From: Carallia brachiata
Taxonomy: Eukaryota > Streptophyta > Magnoliopsida > Malpighiales > Rhizophoraceae
Assembly (NCBI GenBank): GCA_021464245.1
Contig: JADCRB010000100.1
Coordinates: forward strand, 223,039 to 287,038
DNA: 64,000 nt
Reading direction: 5' to 3'
Within the stretch, counting starts at the first letter, position 1; each line of letters opens with the position of its first letter. The position numbers and the translations under genes were made by a program. Below the pieces are notes generated by a model. That model was not told the DNA's origin and did no database searches. It saw only the letters and a program-made list of their open reading frames with translations. This document shows positions 1 through 12,831 of the stretch, in pieces.

Positions 1-3000
1 GATCTAGAGTTTTGAGGTGATGGGTAGGTTTCTTTGTCAGTTTATGGAAATGGTGAAAAAGTTGATGGAAAATAAACATAGGATATTGAAGCTGCTATAG
101 TGACTGGCAAGCCAGTGGAGATTGTTCTTTACATTCGTGGACTTAGTACCAATTTTTTGTGATGTTGACTAATATTGGTTGTGGGGGGGATGGTTTTGCT
201 CTCATCCTTCTGATAATGAAAACCTTCTAGTAAGGGAGAAAAGCAGATGAGGATTTCATCCAGGTTATGTAAGGACAACTAAAAAAATAACGGGCAAATG
301 ATGGAATATACTTTGTTCTGTCCACTGTTTTCTCGACTCATTTGTTAGTGGATGTGTGCATGGCAAGGGAGTTATCCCTGGTTTACATATTCATCATCTT
401 CAAGGTATTCCTTTTCCAATGCTTTCGCTTGCCTCTCTCATCATTTATCCCATTACATTGTGTGTTTTTCCCTTTTCATTTGTAAGCTGTTATCTAGTTG
501 CTTTTCCGGCCGGTTCTATATGCTCGCTGTTATGTTGGATATTGTTGCTGTAAACGGGATTTTACTTTTATAGTAAGGCCCTGGGCCATTACTGGTATGA
601 ACCATCTGTTATACATTACATTGCGTGGGAACGTTTAGCCTGTGGAGTTCATATATATTGATTTGTTTGATCATTAGATGCTGTCTTAGAAGTCGAGATT
701 GAGCAACTCGTAGTTTCCTAGGTGTTCTACGGAATGAGAAATGATATAATTTTCTTGTACTGATTATCATGGACACATTATACAATTAGTGAAAAAAAAA
801 CATATAAATTAAGATTTTTAGTCAAAAAAATAAAGGAATTTTTTCACCGGTATATATTGTGGAATGTCATTATTTTATGAGTAAAAAATTGTTTTATTAA
901 TTGTGTATGATAACTTTAATAAAAATTGTGTTTGACGACTATTTTTCTATCAAATATGTTTTCGTTATGCTTTTGACATTGGTTTGAAATTGGATTTGAC
1001 TGGAAATAATGGGGGAGCAGCAGTTTCAAGTTGGGCCGTTCGTAGAGTTCGGGCAGGCACCAAATTGGAGCTAGTCAAACTCGGTTGGCTTTCCCAGTTC
1101 AATTACGTACCCATTTTGGTCAATTAGCTGGATTGCCTTCTTGTGACGCTGACTCATTTAGTAATCCTTGACAATTATTTATGACCTTGAAATTTCTATA
1201 AATTTTGGGGTTCGTATGGCCTGAGAGTGTTTTTCGACTTGTTTACGTTGCCAAAGGCCCTCATTTTGTCCTTGAGCGACACTAAAAACGCAGTCCTTCA
1301 CAATGGTTATCTACGTTCAGTATTTTGACCCACAGATATTTATTTATTTTAAATTGGCTCAGGATTCAAATCGGAAACTCTTTTTTTTTTTTCAATTAGT
1401 GATTGAAATTTAAATTCAAAATATTTAGTTCAAAAGGCGATTTCAGTACCAATAGCTTATTGGCCTAAAAATATGTTTTGTTATGTTGAAAGAAGAGTAT
1501 CCATAATTATATTTGATAAATAAATTTTTTGGTATCTAAAGTTTTTGATATAAGAGCTCAGACACCGAGACTGTACAACTACTTAATCAACGTTATGCAG
1601 TTGGATATTTTCTTATTTTTTTGACGTGGTTCACTTCCACATGTGGTTGATTACACAATATGACACATTATTTAATATAAAAGTTTTGGTGTGCGTCGCT
1701 CTTTGCATAAAATGTAAATTTCTTACTCGATTATAATTTTCATTGATATATATTGTACATGTCTTAATTTATTTAGTGTCCACATCTTTACTGTTCTAAA
1801 TTAACTCCTATTAAACTTTGATCTCTTAGTTTTTAAAACATTTTTAATCTTCGAATAACAAGCTCATTTATTCCATTCCAGTAAATTTGCAGGACATGGT
1901 ATGTGTGCTACATAAGCCTATGCCAGGTGCACTAAGAAGTATACTTATCGGACTGAACCTAGTCATCGACACATTCAAGAGGTCATATCACTAGTTTAAT
2001 TAGTAAATCATTGGCTCAACCATTAATTTTCAAATAATAAAAACAAATTTACAATTAAATTTTTCTACTGAATATAAAATTTTATTAACATACAATTCAT
2101 GATATAAACAATTTAAATTACATGTTATATACTATTGAAAAATATTTATTGGAAATTTTTGGTAGAATTACACGTAATGTGCAAGTTAAAAAAAAAATTC
2201 ATGAACTCACATGAGCTCGACTAGGTCATCCACTTGATAGGCCACCGGATCATTCAACATCTGTCGTATATGGTTGAGTCGATTGCAAATCGGTCCAACT
2301 TGGCCCAAATTTGGGTTCAAGATCCTGGATTTCGGTCCAATCGCACAGACCAAACCGGATTCGAGAGCTATGTTGAGATGCTGATATGTTGGATATGCTA
2401 GGATGTTAATATGTTGAATGTTAATATGTAACTGGCATTAGATATTGGATTCAACCATTTACCAACGAAAAAGAAAAAAGATAGTGGATTTAACCGTGAA
2501 GGACGTTCCTTGAAGATAATTAGCCAATTTTAAAAAGGGTAAAACTATTGGTGTTGTACGCCTTGTGCCAACTTTTAAAAAAAAAGACATTGTATTTAAC
2601 CATGATAAAGTCACCTGAATTTTAAATTTTAAATCACAAGTTCAAACACTAATCCCTACAAATCAGAAAGGGAAAAAAAACACTTTGTACTTTTCGTGTT
2701 CAACACGGTTACAGCAGACTGTGATACCCGAGGCAGTTCACTTTGATGTATTTGGCCGGCAGGCAGGTACGTCCTCGCGACGGAGGCCTTGCCTATCGAG
2801 TCATCGAGTCCTCAAACGTGCTGCCCAAATGAATATTGCTTGGCTCCTGCGATTGCCCACGTCATGGGAAACTACACAGTACATACCTATTTTGTGATAA
2901 CAAACTACGTACTTGCTAAAAAAGTCCAGCACAAACTACACATCTCCGTTGATTAATACACAAGATGTATCACGCAAACAATTACAAAATCATAAATGTC

Positions 3001-3186
3001 CAGCGCGGATCTCAGAACATGACAGGATACAGATCCAGAATTACTCGATCTTCCCTTCAAATGTAACCCCCAATAAATAAAGAGAAATCTGCTGGAATAC
3101 AGAGTCTGATTATAACATATGAATTGAGCTGCAAAAGCCGATATACAGTATCATGATTCCCGCCTGTTTATTGCTGTTTAAAAAAA
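1..3186. other. Intergenic, no gene recognised
   Basis: AT-rich non-coding DNA downstream of the VHA-C gene. The first 160 bases contain a candidate terminal exon on the plus strand: after AG at 80-81 a short open stretch reads DIEAAIVTGKPVEIVLYIRG and soon stops. It resembles no family I can name, and an alternative acceptor at about 40 gives a different frame. It may be the 3' end of a gene lying left of the window. The 3' untranslated region of VHA-C probably occupies part of 2900-3186. Nothing else is supported. Confidence 0.5.
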
Positions 3187-6100
3187 TCATAGCCAATGCA
3201 CTGGGACTCTGCATGTTTCAGACAAGATTGATTGTGAAGGAAACATATGGATAGGCATCGGCCTCACCCCTAAAGCTGTCGTCCCTCCTCCAGTTTCATC
3301 TTCAGATTTCCAGTATGTGCTGCATATCCACGAAGACAAACCAAAAGCAGCACATGAATGAAATGTGTCCAGATCTACAGAAAACAGAGAAAAAAACAAC
3401 ATCCCTACCTATGTATGATTGATATCAGGATTTAGTAGCAACATTACATCTCTCGAATTTCAAAGAACTACCGGAAATTTTCATGAAAATCTGGATAAGT
3501 GTTCTCAAGTCAAATTCTTTAGGTGTAAACAAGGTCTATGCAGTTTGAACCACAATACAGTCAACACAAACTTTTTGGCAATAGTTGGATGATGTGCTTA
3601 CAGTCCGAGTTATAAAACCTGCAGGGTATGTAATCTTACCTGTTTGCATTGCCACACAGTCCTTCAAGGATTGCACGTACTTTCTTCTCACTTTTTGCAG
3701 AAGGAGCTAAAACACAGGCCTGAAATGTTCCCAGTAAGCAATAGAATTGTTTAGTAAGAACAAATGCTCAACTGGAAAATCAAAGAACAATGTCACAAGA
3801 CAGGATTTTTACCAAAAAAGATGGTGGCAATCCATATCTCAGAATGCTCTCTGCAAAGACACGTACAGCACAGAAGTGCATCCAGGAGCTGAAAACCTGC
3901 AACGATAAATCCATTTAGTTTAAAGAAAGTAATTGCAAAAAACAATAGAGATATCGAACTTGGTAAAAACACCAAAAAAAGGGCCCAGAGGAGCTGTAGT
4001 CCTTGAGCTACGAACTTGTCTAATTGGATATATTTATCACAACACAGTGGACAGCCCCAATTGTCTTGGGACACAAGAAGCAGCATAATATAGCGAAAAT
4101 CATCAACTTACTGTAAAGAAATAAGCAATTGAAGGATTGAACCCACGGATACACCGCAGTTCAAATTCACAATGTTATAAAATTGGTGCTCAAATCTCGT
4201 CCAGTTCAGAAGGCTCAAAGAAGCTTCAAAGGAAATTTACAGTTATCCTGGGGCTACCACACAATAGTAGCAGCCAGCTTGGCTTTATCGTGCTGTTTCT
4301 ATTTTATATCTATCTTCTACTACATGCACTTGCCCTAAAGATTAACAATATTCATTCACAATGAGCATCAATTGGCAGTGAGAAGCTTCTGTCTCTGCAG
4401 AATATTTCCAGGTTCCAACTAGTATTAATTACATTAAAGATTTTGTTGGGCAAGAACCTTGGGTCCTATAATGGGAAATGAATTGCCAACGGCACAGGCT
4501 AAGTGATAGGGTAAGAATTAAAACAGTTATAACTTGGCTACGATCTTGCAAATTAATGTCATATCCACGAGGTGAGACAAGCTCTTCAAAAGTTCATGTG
4601 TGTCTAGTATTTAGTATAAAAAAAGTTTAGAATGTTTCAAGAATTCCAAAGAATAGCATTTTAATTTCTTTTCCAGGCCCTACAAATGCACAGCACTGGA
4701 ATTATTTTCTTAAACTTGCTGATGACAGCCTTGATTTAATAAAAAAAAGGCATGTGTACCAACTGCTGAGAGTGATGGACTTCCCTGTAAATTCTCTACA
4801 TCATCCTAGCCCTTCCCAGAAATTTAATTGACAATATCAGATCTGAAACCATAATTTTTAGTTGCTGCCAGAGACTTCCAGCAGAAAGACTTGACTTTTC
4901 AGCCACCAAACAAACCATATTTTTTCCCACGCAACCAACATAGTCATTATCAGTTCAATCCAGCAACACAAAAGGCTTTCTTTCAGGCTCAGATTCTTAA
5001 ATAGTAAATTTCACAGAATCCTAAGTACCAAAACAGATGAGGAGAGGCACATCCATATCTGTCCTGCTGAATATTGTACCAAAGAAAACAAACTAAACAA
5101 TTAAAGAAGGAGATTACCTCGCCATAACCGGTATAGCACCATTGTAAAAGGGAGCTTCTCAGATTTTCTTGGTCTTGGATCAACCTTTCTAACTCTTGCT
5201 TCCTACTTTCATGTGCTTCGGAACTATATTCAAAATCACGAATCTGAGTTTACAAGCAACCAGCAATTAGATATTTCCACAAAGTCAAATTGTGCAATTG
5301 CATGCATAATACAAATGAAAATGCAAGAGTATATTTTGCCTATCAAACACAAGTTATTATTATTCATATAAGCAAAGACCAATTTGACATACTCACTTGG
5401 AACCCTTTTTCACGTGCACTGGTGCGAAAATTGTCAGCAACACGATGGAATAATGTCACTGTGTAAAGAGCATACTCATTATCCTCGTATAACTTCTTGG
5501 AGGACCTGGGAACCTGAAAGAGTCTAGATGGATGAATCAAGCTGAAATACAACATCTGCAGAAATAATAAATTCACACTCAAGTAAAATTTCACTAGCTT
5601 GAATGAGCCCTAGTGGTCTCCAGGTTAACACCAAACATCACACCAGATAAAAACTTAAAAGCAGCGATCTCTGTTAGTTTTAATAGAAATTAAAAAAAAA
5701 AATCAATGATAAATCTTACCACATAATTAGTCAATCTTTCATAGCTTGCCAGCCAATCTTTCTGGGAATACTTGGGAACAACTGCAAGGAGGGTCACAAG
5801 ATTTTCAGATGTTACAATATCCTCTGGCTTCACCAAACTTGAAAGATCACGAACAGCTAAGCTGAAAATGGATGGAAATGGTCCAGTGAGAAATGGTCAA
5901 GCTATTTCTTGTATAGCACACACGCAAAAAAAAAAAAAAACAAAACAAAATAGAGAGACTTCCACCTTCCACTTTGCTTTCGATTAATGGCATTGAGCTG
6001 ACTTCGCACATTGTTATACTCAGCAACACGCACCTAACACAAAAGGTCGATTTTTTATTTAATCTGAGACAGGCAAATGTTCTTGAACCATTAATCAAAA

Positions 6101-7705
6101 AATGCAAAATCGAAAAATGAAACTAATAGCAACTCATAATTGCACAAGTACCAATGGAGAAGAAAAACAACAGCAATGATAACACTAGTGAAACTCGCAG
6201 GGCAAAGCATAAATAAAAAGATGAGCTGCAAACATTGTGCTTCCTTCAATTAGGTATTACACGAACCCACGACATTAATGATTACCAACAGTGACTGCAA
6301 TGCATGAATAATGCATGTTATTGGAAAGATGTGAGAGGTTAACTCAGAAGGGGGAAATTCCACGCACACAAACGGCTGTGATCTAGAACAACGTTGGCAA
6401 ACAGAGAAACAAGAAAAAGAAATTAACTCACAGTGCAATCCAGCACTTAAACACAAAGTGCAATCCAGCAGTAATAAGTAAACTTGAGTACAATCCAACA
6501 CTCAACACGCTCAGCTTTAACTTATTCTCAACACAAATCATCTATTCAACCACTAAACAAGGAGTAGTATTTATGGGCATTCTACTCCAAAAAAGACTAG
6601 AATAAAAAAACAGAAAATATCAATGACCCTCGCAGATAAACATGCAGCATGACAAGTGAAAAATAAACACTACAAACAAATCAAAAAATGAATCTATACG
6701 TTCCACGAATTTTGTAGAGATTCAGTTCAAGTTTCAAATTTGCTTGTTCCTTATGTAATAACGCGGATATGTCTTTGTGTTCACACCATAGACACATGCC
6801 AAGAAAACAAATCTAGTCAAACATCTGTTACTCCTAGCCAGTCGCCGCGACTTACACCACAATAAATCAATTAACACGATAAACCTCAGCCACATTGCCA
6901 GTTACAAAGAAAATCACCTTGAGATCATCCTCAATCTTGGACACTTGACCGTGAATTCCATCAACAATATCCCTCAGAGGTGACATTGTCGGATACTTTG
7001 CTTCATCCCAAACAAACCTACATACACCAGATTTTACTAAATTGTCGCGGCAGGCAATCAAATAAAAAAAAAAAAAAAAAATAATATGGTTGGAAAAAAG
7101 AGAATTCTAGTAGAAACTTCAAAAAAAAAAAAAAAGAAGAAAAAACCTGGTGAGGTAGGAATCAACAGGGACGCCATCAACGGTAAGGGAATTGCTCTCG
7201 ATACCGGAAACTCTCTCCAATTCCTCGATCTGTCTCCTGATCTTGTGACACACTCCTTCTATAAAGCTATTAGACTGCAAATTGTCCATTTATGATTTGT
7301 TCATGACGAATAAGAAAAAAAAAAAAAAAAAACAGCAACAATTAATGAATTTTTTTTTTTAAAAATGAAGAAATAAACAAATGAAAAATCGTACCTTCAC
7401 GATGTCATCGCTGAGGGCGAGGAGAGAGTCTAGGGTTCCAACACGGAGATTAGGTATATTGAACTGAAAAATATTTAAAAAAAAAAATTGAAAGAAATTG
7501 TTAAAATGAGGAACGAAAATCAGATCAACGATGAAAAACAAAAAAAGAAGAAGGATTTAAAAAAAAAATGGAGGAGAAGATGAGAAGGTACGCGATAGAG
7601 AGGAGTATCAAAGGCAATTCTGGAGATTTGCTCTTGTAATTTGTTCCAGAGGGAAGCTGCCGAGTTCTGAACCGGCAGAGACACCACCCAGTACCTACTC
7701 GCCAT
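3187..7705 (-). CDS. VHA-C: V-type proton ATPase subunit C, C-terminal frameshift
   Basis: Subunit C of the cytosolic V1 sector. In this family it forms part of the peripheral stalk, joins V1 to the membrane V0 sector, and takes part in reversible assembly of the proton pump of vacuole and endomembranes. Eleven exons assemble in phase: 7592-7705, 7395-7463, 7147-7274, 6918-7017, 5966-6033, 5720-5861, 5397-5513, 5118-5243, 3813-3896, 3640-3719 and 3187-3319. The start MASRYWVVSLPV is the family start. Other family segments are FNIPNLRVGTLDSLLAL (exon 2), FVWDEAKYPTMSPL (exon 4), PRSSKKLYEDNEYALYTVTL (exon 7) and SSLLQWCYTGYGE (exon 8). The last exon begins TYWKSEDE, but the family tail PYVSFTINLV lies in another frame ending at 3218. 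As written, the protein is 386 residues with about 26 foreign C-terminal residues; with one extra G it would be 376, close to the 375 I recall for Arabidopsis DET3. Identity is certain; the real 3' end is not. Confidence 0.95.
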
Positions 7706-7722
7706 CCTCAATTATATTATTA

Positions 7723-7759
<37 letters not shown>

Positions 7760-9115
7760 CTTACTTTCTGAGTTCTTCGGACTCCGATTTGAACTCTCAA
7801 AGCTTTCTAAATTGCCAGCTACGGATGAAGAGTCGGATCGAATCACTCGGCGGTGCTTCCTGGCTCGGTTTAACTCTTCGGCTCTCTGTGTTTCGCTATG
7901 CTAGCCAGTAGCCGGTCACGCCTTTTTTTTTTTTTTTTTTAATTTTCTTTTTTTCCTTTGTTGATTTATTTATAAGAGAAGTGGAAATGCTATGAAGAAG
8001 GATGATAGAGAAATTAGTCGTTTTTTCATTCCCGTTCTAAGCCCTTCAAGATCCTTCGTAATCATGTATTTCCATTAACAGAAGCGAAATTATTTTTGTT
8101 AGTTATTTGACTCAATCTTATCAACAAAAGGACTTAATTGAACAGATTTTAAACGTTTGTGACTGAAATGACAAAACAAAATAATTTAAGATTCAATTAT
8201 AAAAATTTATTACTAATTTTTTCTTCATCTCATATGAAAAGAGGATTGAGTCCACGAATTCAATTACAAAATAAAAAAATATCAACCAATTATATTAAAA
8301 ATAGGATACAATAGATTTCTTTTCGTCCTCCTTTTACATGTATAATTAAAAAATGATAAATTATATTATTTATTTGCAATTGCGTTCATCAATTGCAATT
8401 GTTTTCAAAATCTAGTTTTGATCTGTATCCTTTTTTTTTTTAACTCAGTTTTGATCTATATATACATTAAATCACTTAATTGTAATTTGATTTTAATTTA
8501 ATCATTTGGTCACTTTATATTTACAAGAACAAATAAATAACTTTAAACACTACCCCTCATTATTAATTTTTATACAATTAAGTCCAACAATTTTCTTTTG
8601 TTTAATTAACATGTGGTATATTAACATTATTGAAATCATTTTAAAGATTGGCAATTGGTGCAAAATTAAGAGCCATTTGTATGACTTAAATGATTACATG
8701 GGCTGGAAGATATCGCCAAATCATAATCGAATCGAATGATCTTTTAACTCTTGCAAAGATTGGCGAAACTAGTTGGAAACTTGCTGTTTATTGATTTCTT
8801 ATACTAGAGTACGGAGAATATTTAGGTAAGCAGTGAGATTATAAGAGTGTATTTGTTTACAGTAAAATGTTTTATAGGATTTTTTTAAAATTTTTTGGCA
8901 TTTGTTTCATATAAAATATTTTATAATAAAAAATTTGAGGAAAATTTGATAAAAATTTTGAGATTTTCAGAAAAAATAACTTATCTTTTTTTTGAACTGA
9001 AGTTATTTTTCAGGAAAACTACAAGTGTACTTTAAATAAGTGATAAAGAAAAATCATTATTTTCACTACGAATATTTTCTGTTGCAAATATTTTACAAAA
9101 GTAAGTTATTTTATT
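7706..9115. promoter_or_regulatory. VHA-C 5' leader/promoter region and AT-rich spacer
   Basis: Upstream of the VHA-C start. A T-run at about 7730-7754 (A-run on the gene strand) lies within 50 bases of the ATG and is probably in the leader. The stretch 7760-7920 has higher GC and is the likeliest core promoter. Beyond about 8000 the DNA is AT-rich without a supported gene. The sequence from about 8848 (GTGTATTTGTTTAC) resembles the terminus of a plant MITE, but no partner end was found. No TATA box or start site is claimed. Confidence 0.4.
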
Positions 9116-12100
9116 ATGAATATTATAGTCTGGAATGTTAATGATGTAGCTGGCGATGTGTTGAAGAAAACCTTGATGAGTCATTTTATAAAATCTCATG
9201 ATCCTAATATTATTGTGATAGTTGAGCCTAAAATTAATGGATAGTCTACCGATGATATGTGCTCTTTTTTAGGTTTCACTAGACTCTATTGTGAGGAGGC
9301 TAGGGGTGGTATTTGGATTTTGTGGAACAATCTGTCAATTCAGATAGATGTTCTTGAATTAGACCTACAAGTTGTTCATGTGCGAGTGCATCAGGTGGGG
9401 AAGTCGGTTTGGGAACTAACTACTATTTATACTAGCCGCATGAAACGCCTAGAAAAAGGATGTTTGAAAAGTTGCGTGCCTTGCATGACAAGATTAATGG
9501 TCCATGGATGCTGGCTGGGAACTTCAATAGTATTAGTAGTCCTGATGAGAAGATGGGTGGATTTGATCCTCAGTTTGCAAAGTGGCTTTTGTTCTCCAAC
9601 TAGATCCACGATTTGGCTCTAAATTGACATGGGTTTTGATGGGCCTTGTTTGACTTGGGTTAGGGGCAAATCGCTTCAAACCCGTATCTCCAATAGATTG
9701 GATAGAGCCTTGTGCAATGCTCTCCAGCAATAGTGCTGGCCGGAAGCTCTTGTCTCACATATTCCTTCGATTTAGTCAGATCATTGTCCCATTTTGCTAC
9801 AAATGGCTGGTCAACAGGCTAATTTACGAAATCAATCTCCTTTTAGGTTCTTGGGAGCATGGCTAACTAACCCAAGCTTTCGAGATCAGGTGGATAAGTT
9901 TTGGGATTCTAATATTCCTTTTTCGCAAGCTCTTTCGCATTTGACCTCTTCTCTTTATGACTAAACTTTAATATTTTTGACAATATTTTTACTAGGAAGA
10001 AACAAATTTTGGCTTGTTGTTAAGAACGTTTGGCTCTCAGATACAATGCAGGCTTGGCTAAATTAGAGAGCAGGTTAATGGAAGAACTTGCTTTAGTTCA
10101 GAAGAAAAAGAAATTGTACTGGTCTCAAAAGTCACGGTCACAATAAATTGTTGGCGGGGACCGTAACACTGGATTCTTTCATGTCTTTACTCTTATGTGA
10201 AGGCGGCAAAATAGAATTGTTTTTGTTATGGATGCAATAGAATAGAATTGTTGGCGAGAATATAATTATACTAGTCAAAATCATGTTGCTCTTTTTTTCG
10301 ATCCCTTTATTTAGAGGATGGGATTGGGAGTAAGGATTCTATGTCAGTTAATTGTTTTGACATCTTATCTGAGGTGTAGCTTGCGGGCTTGGTTTGTATC
10401 CCAGTTTGGACATTGTCAAGTGAGTAGTTTTCAATATGGAGGCTTTCAAAGCACCAAGGCCAGATGAGTTTCAAGTTGTCTTCTACCAACGATTTTGGAA
10501 TGTTGTTGGGGGTTCATTGTATTTATTGGTGAGACAAGCTTTCAGTGAACGAAAAATTTCACGAGATATAAATGGTACCTTATTATCCCTTATTCCTAAA
10601 GTCCAATCTTCTCAACGGGTTATCGATTTTCGACCTATTAGCCTTAGTAATGTTTGTTACAAAATTATCTCTAAGATTATTGTGGAGAGGTTGTAGCCTT
10701 ATTTGCCTTTTTGAGTGGCTCCTACTCAAATTAGTTTCGTGTTTGGTAGGCATATTACAGATAATACCGTGATTCTGGAAGATGTGGTGCACTCTTTGTG
10801 ATATTCAGGCCATAAAGTATGCTTGGTGAAATCCAGATTTTTTGTTTCACGAAACATCAAACCTCTTGAATCTAGAAAAATTATTCAAGAGGCTGGGATT
10901 GAATTGACTTCGAGTTTGGGTAAATATCTTGGTGTGCCGATGATACATGGTAGGGTGACCAAGGATACTTACAAGGTGGTTCTAAACAAAATGCAGTGCC
11001 AACTAGCTGGTTGGAAAGTTAAACACCTGTCTTTCGTAGGCCAATTAACTCTGATTAAATCAGTCAAAATTGTTATTCTCATATATTCAATGCAAACTAC
11101 GATGCTTCTAGCATCTATTACAAGCCGTGTTGACCGCATTAATAGACAATTCCTCTTGGCAGATATAGAGCGCTCACATAAGATTCACCTGGTCTGTTGG
11201 CCTACTATTTGTTAACTGAAAGAGGCTGGAGGTCTGGGAGTGTGGGATTCAAGGCTTACTAATCGGGCCCTGATGGCAAAGTTGGGGTAGCATTTTTTGA
11301 AAGAACCGACGAGTTTATGGGCTCGTGTTTTGGCTGGAAAATACTGTATTGGTGTGGGGAAAAGATGTGAGTATCAACCATAAGAGGTCTACTTCTCATG
11401 TGTGCAGGGGTATGGTTAAATCTAACTCTTACCTGGAAACAGGTTTTGTGCGAAATGTAGGGAATGGTAAATCTACCCTTTTTTGATAGATAAATGGCTA
11501 TTTCTTGGAAGAATTATTGATCATGTGCTTATAGATATCAGTGCTGAAGAGCAAAACAAATGTTTAGCTAATTACTGGTCTATGTGGGGTGAGTGGGAGT
11601 AACAGAGGTTAATGGGTAGTGTGCCAAGTTCAATTTGTGGGAAGCTTGCAACTTTTCGTCTACTTGGGGGCGAAGAGAACCAGGATGAGCTTTGATGGGC
11701 CTACTCTAAGGATGGTGTCTTCTCTGTAAAGTCTGCCTTTGAGGCAGTTATAGGGTGGAGTACATTCGATTGGTTCGAGAGTTATGAGAATATTTAGAGC
11801 ATTCTTGCGGTAAAACGACTCTGTTACTTCTTATGGCAACTTAGTCATAGCAGATTACTTAATCTCAAAAGACACAAGCGTGGTATGGTTGATGATGATT
11901 TTTGTCCTCTGTGTCAAAGTTATCCGAAGACTCTTTCGCACCTTTTAAGAGATTGTTATGTAATTGTTCCAATTTGGAATCATTTTGTCGCTTCTCAAGC
12001 ACGTGGGTCTTTTTACCGCACTCTTCTTTTTGATTGGCTATTCCAAAACATCGAGCTCTAGTTTGGTGTTGATGATAGCATTCATTGGAGCATTACTTTT

Positions 12101-12831
12101 TTTTATAGTAGTTTGGTGGCTATGGCATTAGCGTAACGATGTGGCTCTAGGTGGGAAAGTGCAATTTCCACACCCAGTGTTTCATATTTCCAATCAAATC
12201 TAGGAAGTTAGTAATGCATGAAATTCTCAGCCTAAGTTAGTGGATAGACCCTAAAAGGAGTGGCGTTTAATTAGTTGGTTTGCTCTACAGTGGGGTTGGG
12301 TTAAATTGAATTTGGATGGTGCCATACAAGGCTCCCCGAGACTAGCTACTACGGCGGGGGTATTTCCCAACCATTGTGGGAGATGGTTAGGAGGCTTCAT
12401 GTGTAATGTAGGCTCATGTACAGCTTTTGTTGTGGAAGTGTGGGTTATCTTTCAAGGTTTGCAACTTACTTGGGCATTTAAATTTCGAAAGTTAATGTGT
12501 ATCTTATTCAAGGGTTGCCCTTGAGTTGGTTCAAAAGGGTGTCTGACGACTCACCATGTACCTAATCTGATTCGAGGTTGTGAGGATTTCCTGGCTAGAG
12601 ATTGGGTTGTTGAGGTCTCTCACTCCTACAGGGAAGGAAATAGGTTGGCAGATTTACTGGCTGCCATGACACTTGAATAGCAGTTTGAGCTCAATAATTT
12701 GCAGCCCCCCACTGATAGAGCAGTTTTGATAATTTTGGAGGATATGCGTTGAGTGGTGTTCTTCAGTTTGCTGTCTGCTAGTTCTATCTTGTAATAGAGC
12801 ATATCCCTCCTTATTAATCAAAAAAAAAAAA
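9116..12831 (+). mobile_element. Decayed LINE (non-LTR) retrotransposon ORF2
   Basis: Broken ORF2 of a plant LINE, read in several frames with many stops. In order: an apurinic-endonuclease start, MNIIVWNVND at 9116; endonuclease fragments up to about 9800; the N-terminal reverse-transcriptase blocks at 10436-10696 (KAPRPDEFQ, FYQRFW, DFRPISLSNVCYKIISKI); the post-catalytic RT block at 10823-11215 (GKYLGVPMIHGR, LAGWKVKHLSFVGQLTLIKS); a zf-RVT-like zinc module near 11811-11960 (KRLCYFLWQL, CPLCQS, LSHLLRDC); and an RNase H-like domain near 12298-12680 (LNLDGA, then LADLLAAMTLE). A 12-base A-tail sits at 12820-12831. The part that should hold the YADD catalytic motif is missing between about 10800 and 10830, so the copy cannot be active. 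The A-tail fixes the orientation. A clear target-site duplication was not found. Confidence 0.9.

Noticed and set aside
1..160. Terminal exon of a plus-strand gene
   Set aside because: Two different acceptor choices give two frames, and neither product is recognisable; only mentioned as a possibility.
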